In this document: one piece after another, positions 15,776 to 20,665 of the stretch
Layout of the letters: every line of letters starts with the position of its first letter
How positions within the stretch are numbered: position 1 is the stretch's first letter
Position numbers and translations under genes: made by a program
Source: Hyphomicrobiales bacterium
GTDB lineage: Bacteria > Pseudomonadota > Alphaproteobacteria > Rhizobiales > Rhizobiaceae
Reading direction: 5' to 3'
NCBI GenBank assembly: GCA_011087745.1
Contig: JAALLB010000005.1
Coordinates: 1-20,665, forward strand
Length of the DNA stretch: 20,665 nt
The notes under the pieces: generated by a model
What the model saw: only the letters and a program-made list of their open reading frames with translations
Told to the model about the DNA's origin: nothing
Database searches by the model: none

Positions 15776-17191
15776 AATAACATCTCTTAGTCTATCAAGT
15801 GAGACTGCACGTCCCAAAATTTGCAAAACATCAAATGCTCCCGGTGACGTGGCTTTTCCCGTAACAGCAGCGCGGATGGGCTGGGCGACTTTTCCCAGCT
15901 TTAAGTCATTTTCTTCAGTGAAATCACGAATACAAGCTTCAACTGTTTCAGGTTGCCAGTCTGATAACTCTTCAAAAAGCGGTAAAATACCTTTTATGAT
16001 GGAAAGTCCCTCTTCATTGAGGAGGTTGGCCGCCTTTTCTTCCATGGGTATTGGGCGTTCTTCAAATATGAATGCTGCACCTTGAGCAAGATTTACCAGA
16101 GTTTTTGCCCGTTCTTTCAACGCGGGCATTGCTCGAAATAGAACAGGCCGTGTTTGTTCGTCTAGGTTGTCAGCGATAAATTTTCCACCATCAACTTCTG
16201 CTAAAATGCTTTCGAAGTAAGCCAAAAGCGCTCCATCATCCATTTTACGTATATATTGACCGTTTATGGCTTCAAGCTTGGTGAAGTCAAAACGTGCTGC
16301 GGCTTTGTTCATGCCTTCAAAGCCAAACCAGTCAATCATTTGTTCCAAGGACATTATTTCGTCATCACCATGTGACCAGCCAAGTTTTACCAGATAGTTG
16401 CGTAATGCGGCCGGCAGATATCCCATTTCAAGATATTTTTCTGCGCCAGTTGCGCCATGACGCTTTGAAAGCTTGGCACCATCTGCACCATGTATAAGCG
16501 GAATATGAGCCATGGTGGGAACATCCCAGTGTATGCCTTGAAAGATAAGCGTTTGGCGAGCTGCATTGATTAAATGATCATCACCGCGGATAATGTGAGT
16601 TATTTCCATGTCATGGTCATCAACAACCACCGCCAGCATATAGGTTGGGTTTCCATCCGAGCGAAGCAATATCAGGTCATCCATGTCCTTGTTCGAAAAT
16701 GTAACAAGACCCTGAACTTGATCATCAACTATAGTTTCACCATCCAGCGGTGCTTTGAGACGAATGACATAAGCTGCATCTTTGGGGGCTTCAGAGGGTG
16801 ATCGGTCACGCCAGGTGCCATCATAACGAGCAGGCAATCCAGCTGCTTGAGCTTTTTCACGCATGGCTGCAATTTCTTCAGGCGTGCAATAACATTTATA
16901 GGCAGAGCCGTTTTCAACCATTTCATGCGCTACATCACGATGTCTTTCAGCCCTCGCATATTGCGAAATTGCTTCCCCATCCCATGCAAGACCAAGCCAG
17001 GATAATCCATCTTTGATAGCCAGGATCGCATCTTCGCTCGAGCGCTTGCGGTCTGTATCTTCAATTCGCAACAACATCTTGCCGCCATTGGCTTTTGCGT
17101 AAAGCCAATTGAACAATGCTGTCCTAGCACCACCAATATGCAGATAGCCAGTAGGAGAGGGTGCAAATCTTGTAACAACTGGTTTGGTCAT
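15770..17191 (-). CDS. gltX: Glutamate--tRNA ligase
   Basis: Class I aminoacyl-tRNA synthetase that charges tRNA with glutamate. The 473-aa product opens with RFAPSPTGYLHIGG (HIGH signature at 18-21) and has KLSKRHG (KMSKS signature) near residue 240, with a C-terminal helical anticodon-binding region. The CYC of the zinc-binding insert is present, but the partner position reads YDGTWRD instead of the E. coli Cys/His pair, so zinc binding is doubtful. Alphaproteobacteria often carry two GluRS copies, one able to charge tRNA-Gln; which type this is cannot be told here. The ATG at 17191 has only a weak ribosome binding site. It diverges from comEC across 127 bases. Confidence 0.96.
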   Translation of the reverse strand: MTKPVVTRFAPSPTGYLHIGGARTALFNWLYAKANGGKMLLRIEDTDRKRSSEDAILAIKDGLSWLGLAWDGEAISQYARAERHRDVAHEMVENGSAYKCYCTPEEIAAMREKAQAAGLPARYDGTWRDRSPSEAPKDAAYVIRLKAPLDGETIVDDQVQGLVTFSNKDMDDLILLRSDGNPTYMLAVVVDDHDMEITHIIRGDDHLINAARQTLIFQGIHWDVPTMAHIPLIHGADGAKLSKRHGATGAEKYLEMGYLPAALRNYLVKLGWSHGDDEIMSLEQMIDWFGFEGMNKAAARFDFTKLEAINGQYIRKMDDGALLAYFESILAEVDGGKFIADNLDEQTRPVLFRAMPALKERAKTLVNLAQGAAFIFEERPIPMEEKAANLLNEEGLSIIKGILPLFEELSDWQPETVEACIRDFTEENDLKLGKVAQPIRAAVTGKATSPGAFDVLQILGRAVSLDRLRDVIA

Positions 17192-17951
17192 GTTCGTTTA
17201 TGCTCGCTATATCAACCAATTAAGAAAACTTGCAGTCAGCTCAATTTGTCTATTTGATGAAGTCATTGCTCATTTAGCATAGTGAGTAAAAGAGACAAGT
17301 ACATAAAGTAGGTCCGGTTTGGCAGAAGATGAGGAGCCAAGCGTCCGGATAGTAGAAAAGCAAGAAGAACAAGTTCCAGGGGCGCAATCGCAAAGAACAT
17401 GGTTTGCCAAAGAGGCAAACAGCTTTTCTGTGCCTGTACCGTCATCTCAATTGCAGCACATTAAAATCCGAATTTCAAACAAGCTTTTGGATCTACGCGA
17501 CAGCTTTCGGCAAAATGCTGTACATGAGTTGGAAACCGGGCTTGGTTTTAATCTGATGCCGGTATTTTTGGCGATTGGTATCCTGATATTTTTTTCCGTT
17601 CCAGTGGATCCTTCACCCATTGCTTTAACCATCACGGTACTGGTTTTGTCAGCAATTGTTTTAAAGCTGAAACTTCAATCAAGGCTATTTCACATTCTCT
17701 TGGTTTTTACAGCAATTGCTGGCGGTATGTTGGCAGCTCAATTGGCAACCAATATTAATCACACCCCGATGCTGGAGCGTCAAATGACTGGCCAACTGCA
17801 GGCAGTAATCCTGGGAGTTGACCAAAACCGAAGGGGCTCGGCTCGGTATCTGGTCAAACCGATTGCACTTGGCGACCTGCAAAGATCCCAAATTCCTAAC
17901 CGTTTGAGAGTTTCTGCAGCAGCAAAACATGATCGAATGATGCCTAGCGAT

Positions 17952-17954
17952 TAA
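17952..17954 (+). other. In-frame TAA stop inside comEC
   Basis: The same frame continues immediately after this stop with the conserved ComEC junction (SGPVYPGGYDF about 12 codons later). One substitution from several sense codons would explain it. A TTG at 17964 could in principle restart translation. Confidence 0.85.
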
Positions 17955-19265
17955 ATTTCCGGATTGGTAAGGCTTCAGCCAGTTTCTGGACCTGTGTATC
18001 CTGGAGGCTATGATTTCTCGTTTTTTGCTTGGCATGATGGGATGGGGGGAAGTGGTTTCTTCATGGGCCGACCAGAAAAATCACAGATTGCGCATGCGCT
18101 GAGCTTTGGTGAACACTTTACGGTAGCAATCAACACCATGCGAATAGCGGTTGAAAATCGCATCCTAAAAGCAATGCCGAATGAATCAGGAAAAATTGCG
18201 ATCGCCCTAGTGACTGGCAATAAAAGCCATATACCAGAAAAAGTTCAAGAAAGTTTGCGAAAAACCGGTCTTGCCCACATTCTTGCAATTTCTGGACTTC
18301 ACATGGCATTGGTCACATTGACTGTGATCTGGGGTGTGCGGCTAATCTTGGTCTTAATTCCAGCTTTGGCACTGCGATATCCAATAAAGAAATGGGCTGT
18401 TTGTGCAGGCTTTTTCAGCGCAACAAACTACCTGATGTTATCAGGAACTGGAATTGCCACACAACGGGCATGGGTAATGATTTCCGTCATGTTATTGGCT
18501 GTATTAATGGACAGGCGCGCGATCACCATGAGGAGCGTCGCCATTTCCGCCACGATAATCTTGCTACTTAATCCGCAGAGCCTGTTATCACCAGGGTTTC
18601 AAATGTCTTTCGCCGCGGTAACAGCATTGGTTGCAGGTTATGAAATTTTGAACAAACGCAGAAAACAGCAAGCTGAAAATACGTTTGTACCCGTCAGCCA
18701 AAGCCTCTTGGTCAAGGGTAGTAATGGACTGTTGGGTTATTTTGTTGGCATAGCAACTACAAGTTTGATTGCTGGTACCGCAACTGCCTTTGTTGCTGCC
18801 TGGCATTTTCATCAGGTTGCACCTTTTGGGTTAATGGCAAATCTGCTCGCCATGCCAATAGTCAGTATATTGATCATGCCATTTGTACTCTTTTCAGTAC
18901 TGTTGATGCCTTACGGTCTGGAATTCATACCGCTCACGTCTGTATCAATTGGAATCAAGTGGGTATTGGAAATATCAACCTGGGTGGAAGAACTATCTCC
19001 CAATGGAAATACGGGATTGTTACCAAGGTATGTGATATTCATTTTCGCAATCTTTTTAATTTCAATATGTGTTTTCAAAACCAGATTTCGATTGTTTGGA
19101 TTTGTGCCGCTTGTGTTTTTGTCATTCACAATGGGAAATCCAAACGTGCCTGATGTTATTGTTTCAGAAAATGGACGGGCAATTGCAATTAAGACTGAAA
19201 ATGAAAAACTGGGTCTTCTGTTTCCAAGAGGAAGCGCGTTTGTACAAAACATTTGGCTAAAGGCT

Positions 19266-19268
19266 TGA
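19266..19268 (+). other. In-frame TGA stop inside comEC
   Basis: The codon follows a segment ending NIWLKA, and the same frame continues with SDGKREQLN, then a cysteine-containing stretch and the C-terminal ComEC domain. TGG or CGA to TGA are possible single changes. The frame is open on both sides. Confidence 0.8.
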
Positions 19269-19648
19269 TCAGATGGAAAAAGGGAACAACTCAACCTTTC
19301 AAAAGATCAATGCAATCATGAACGCTGCATTGTTGTTTTGCCATCAAGTAAGGTTCTTCACGTCTTGTATAATCCGAAACTGATACAATCATCCTGCAGC
19401 CGTCCAGACATACTTGTTGCGCCAAGATTGTGGTGGGTGAATTGCAAAACAAGGGATCCGCAACTGGTGTTAAATCGTTACGACTTTGAACGGTTTGGAA
19501 CGCACGCCCTGTATATCAATAAAGTTGCGCAGAACGCCAAAATGGAAACCAATAAACTCAAACCAAAAATCCTTGTAGAAACAGCTCTGCCAAGCGCATC
19601 AAGACCCTGGCACCGGGTTGTCACCCACCCAAATGATGCCAAATTAAA

Positions 19649-20386
19649 TTAGTGATACTGACGGATAAGTCCGACAAGCTTTCCTTGGACCTTAACCTGA
19701 TCAGACGGGAAACGGCGGGTCGCATAAGCAGGGTTTGCAGCTTCAAGTGCAATCATGCTTCCTTCCTTGCGGAAAGTCTTCAGCGTAGCTTCTTCATCTT
19801 CAATCAGGGCCACAACAATCTCTCCGCCTCTGGCAGTGGATTCCTGGCGAATAATGACCGTATCTCCGTCCATAATACCGGCTTCGATCATGGAGTCACC
19901 TTCAACGGTCAATGCAAAATGTTCACCGCCGCCAATCATCTCCGGCGGAACGGTTACAGAATGAGTATTGTCCTGAATGGCAGAAATCGGAACACCAGCG
20001 GCAATCTTACCCATAACCGGAACTGAGAACCCAGCTTCATCATTGTCGTGTGTATGTTCAGCCCCAGGAAAGGGCGTGACATTATCAACGGCAGTAAGAG
20101 TAGGGCGTTTGGAGCCGAAATCTGCCTGAATAACACTACCAGTTTTAGCAGGTGTCTCAGGTGCTCCCCAAGCTTCCGGCATTTTAATAACCTTAAGGGC
20201 TCGAGCACGATTTGGCAGTCGTCGGATAAACCCACGTTCTTCCAGAGCCGTAATCAAACGGTGAATGCCGGACTTTGACTTAAGCTCAAGCGCATCCTTC
20301 ATTTCATCGAATGAGGGTGGAACACCTTCCGCTTGCATGCGTTCATGAATGAATTGCAAAAGCAGTTGCTGTTTTCTAGTAAGCAT
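19649..20386 (-). CDS. lexA: LexA, SOS transcriptional repressor and autopeptidase
   Basis: Represses SOS genes and is inactivated when RecA filaments stimulate self-cleavage. The 245-aa product has an N-terminal winged helix (about 1-65, with PPSFDEMKDAL and the recognition helix KSGIHRLITALEERG). A linker of about 50 residues is longer than in E. coli, as is usual for alphaproteobacteria. The S24 peptidase domain has the Ala130-Gly131 cleavage bond, the nucleophile Ser165 in EGDSMIEAG and Lys203 in ATLKTF. AAAGG precedes the ATG at a normal distance. Its stop overlaps the comEC stop by convergence, leaving no room for a terminator between them. Autoregulation is strongly supported by the operator upstream. 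Confidence 0.97.
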   Translation of the reverse strand: MLTRKQQLLLQFIHERMQAEGVPPSFDEMKDALELKSKSGIHRLITALEERGFIRRLPNRARALKVIKMPEAWGAPETPAKTGSVIQADFGSKRPTLTAVDNVTPFPGAEHTHDNDEAGFSVPVMGKIAAGVPISAIQDNTHSVTVPPEMIGGGEHFALTVEGDSMIEAGIMDGDTVIIRQESTARGGEIVVALIEDEEATLKTFRKEGSMIALEAANPAYATRRFPSDQVKVQGKLVGLIRQYH

Positions 20387-20457
20387 AGGACCGACCTTTC
20401 AAGAGATAACCAGAATGTGTAGTCAAATTCGATTACAAAAAACGATAGAATCAAAAG

Positions 20458-20498
20458 AAACATAACTAGAACATTCTATACATGTTCTAGTTATGTTC
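20458..20498. promoter_or_regulatory. Double LexA operator (SOS box) in a 16-bp inverted repeat
   Basis: GTTC-N7-GTTC at 20484-20498 is the exact alphaproteobacterial LexA box. A mirror copy, AAAC-N7-GAAC, lies at 20458-20472 with one mismatch. Together they form perfect 16-bp inverted arms (20459-20474, AACATAACTAGAACAT; 20482-20497) around a 7-base spacer. The sites bracket the -10 element of the lexA promoter. Confidence 0.9.
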
Positions 20499-20503
20499 TA
20501 CAA
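20475..20503 (-). promoter_or_regulatory. lexA promoter
   Basis: On the minus strand TTGTAG (20503-20498) and TATAGA (20480-20475) are separated by exactly 17 bp. The right LexA box fills the spacer, and the left box covers the expected start of transcription near 20468. The predicted leader to the ATG at 20386 is about 80 nt. Confidence 0.75.
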
Positions 20504-20536
20504 GTGTGAAATTGAATTAACGCCAAGTTTTTATTG

Positions 20537-20574
20537 GGTAAACAGACCTTTGGTGCGTTTGCAGTTTGTTTACC
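20537..20574. repeat. Inverted repeat GGTAAACA / TGTTTACC
   Basis: Perfect 8-bp arms (20537-20544 and 20567-20574) with a 22-base spacer lie upstream of the lexA promoter. The surrounding DNA to the window end has no convincing ORF. It may belong to a neighbouring gene's control region outside the window. Confidence 0.35.
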
Positions 20575-20665
20575 ATAACAAGATGTTAAAAATTCATTAG
20601 CATTTTTATCAATCTATACTCCGAGTCCTTGAAAATCTGATTATTTGGGGTTGACGTTTCAGGCT

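Larger units (their letters stand above)
17319..19652 (+). pseudogene. comEC: ComEC/Rec2 competence channel, interrupted by two in-frame stops
   Basis: ComEC forms the inner-membrane channel for single-stranded DNA in natural transformation. The single frame from TTG 17319 to TAG 19652 spans 778 codons and reads as one ComEC apart from TAA at 17952 and TGA at 19266. Part 1 (17319-17954) holds a cytoplasmic tail and the hydrophobic DUF4131 region. Part 2 (TTG 17964 to 19268) begins at the SGPVYPGGYDF junction and carries the Competence domain with the hallmark HILAISGLHMALV and LSPGFQMSFAA. Part 3 (about 19269-19652) is the short C-terminal domain (SRPDILVAP, SRPWHRV). No HxHxDH metallo-beta-lactamase motif is visible. 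TTG 17319 is forced: no ATG occurs between the upstream stop at 17304 and the first membrane segment. The absence of frameshifts suggests recent inactivation; sequencing error or suppression are alternatives. Confidence 0.85.

Noticed and set aside
19338..19652. Separate small gene of 104 codons after the second comEC stop
   Set aside because: It is in the same frame as the upstream comEC segment, its apparent TTG start has no ribosome binding site, and its sequence fits the ComEC C-terminal domain.
17319..19652. Programmed recoding or selenocysteine at the comEC stops
   Set aside because: ComEC is not a known selenoprotein, one stop is TAA, and no supporting downstream structure was recognised; simple nonsense mutations explain it better.
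1..20665. CRISPR arrays, tRNA/rRNA genes, insertion sequences or prophage
   Set aside because: I scanned the intergenic gaps and saw no regularly spaced repeats, T-loop motifs, rRNA-like sequence, transposase or integrase genes.

Overview
The window is core chromosome of an alphaproteobacterium, most likely a comparatively AT-rich member of the Hyphomicrobiales (Rhizobiales) or a close relative. The evidence is the gene order rpsB-tsf-pyrH-frr-uppS-cdsA-rseP-bamA-lpxD-fabZ-lpxA-lpxI-lpxB followed by gltA, gltX, comEC and lexA; LpxI rather than LpxH in the lipid A pathway; a GTTC-N7-GTTC LexA operator; and an S2 protein carrying an alphaproteobacterial C-terminal helix-hairpin-helix-type domain. 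No genus is claimed.

Layout. Positions 1-628 hold the unidentified 3' end of a possible gene and a leader with a plausible promoter for rpsB. Positions 629-4183 carry translation and nucleotide genes (rpsB, tsf, pyrH, frr). Positions 4190-14184 form a co-directional envelope cluster. It covers undecaprenyl-PP synthesis (uppS), CDP-diacylglycerol synthesis (cdsA), the site-2 protease rseP, the outer-membrane assembly pore bamA, and lipid A steps lpxD, lpxA, lpxI, lpxB with fabZ embedded. Many joints overlap or are only a few bases apart (frr/uppS/cdsA, fabZ/lpxA, lpxI/lpxB), so co-transcription is likely. A rho-independent terminator at 14194-14220 closes the opposing gltA gene. gltA and gltX then run leftward, comEC runs rightward as a broken gene, and lexA runs leftward from a promoter buried in a large inverted repeat of LexA half-sites.

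How the genes work together: the left part makes ribosome components and UDP; the middle part builds lipid carriers, phospholipid precursor, lipid A and the machinery that inserts outer-membrane proteins; the right part holds a TCA-cycle entry enzyme, glutamyl-tRNA synthetase, a decayed DNA-uptake channel and the SOS repressor.

Most of the window is ordinary conserved chromosome and I see no new multi-gene system. The points that deserve a second look are: comEC interrupted by two in-frame stops while the frame otherwise stays open across 778 codons; absence of dxr from its usual place between cdsA and rseP; the two-site palindromic LexA operator on the lexA promoter; the extended S2 protein; and several unexplained inverted repeats in intergenic DNA.
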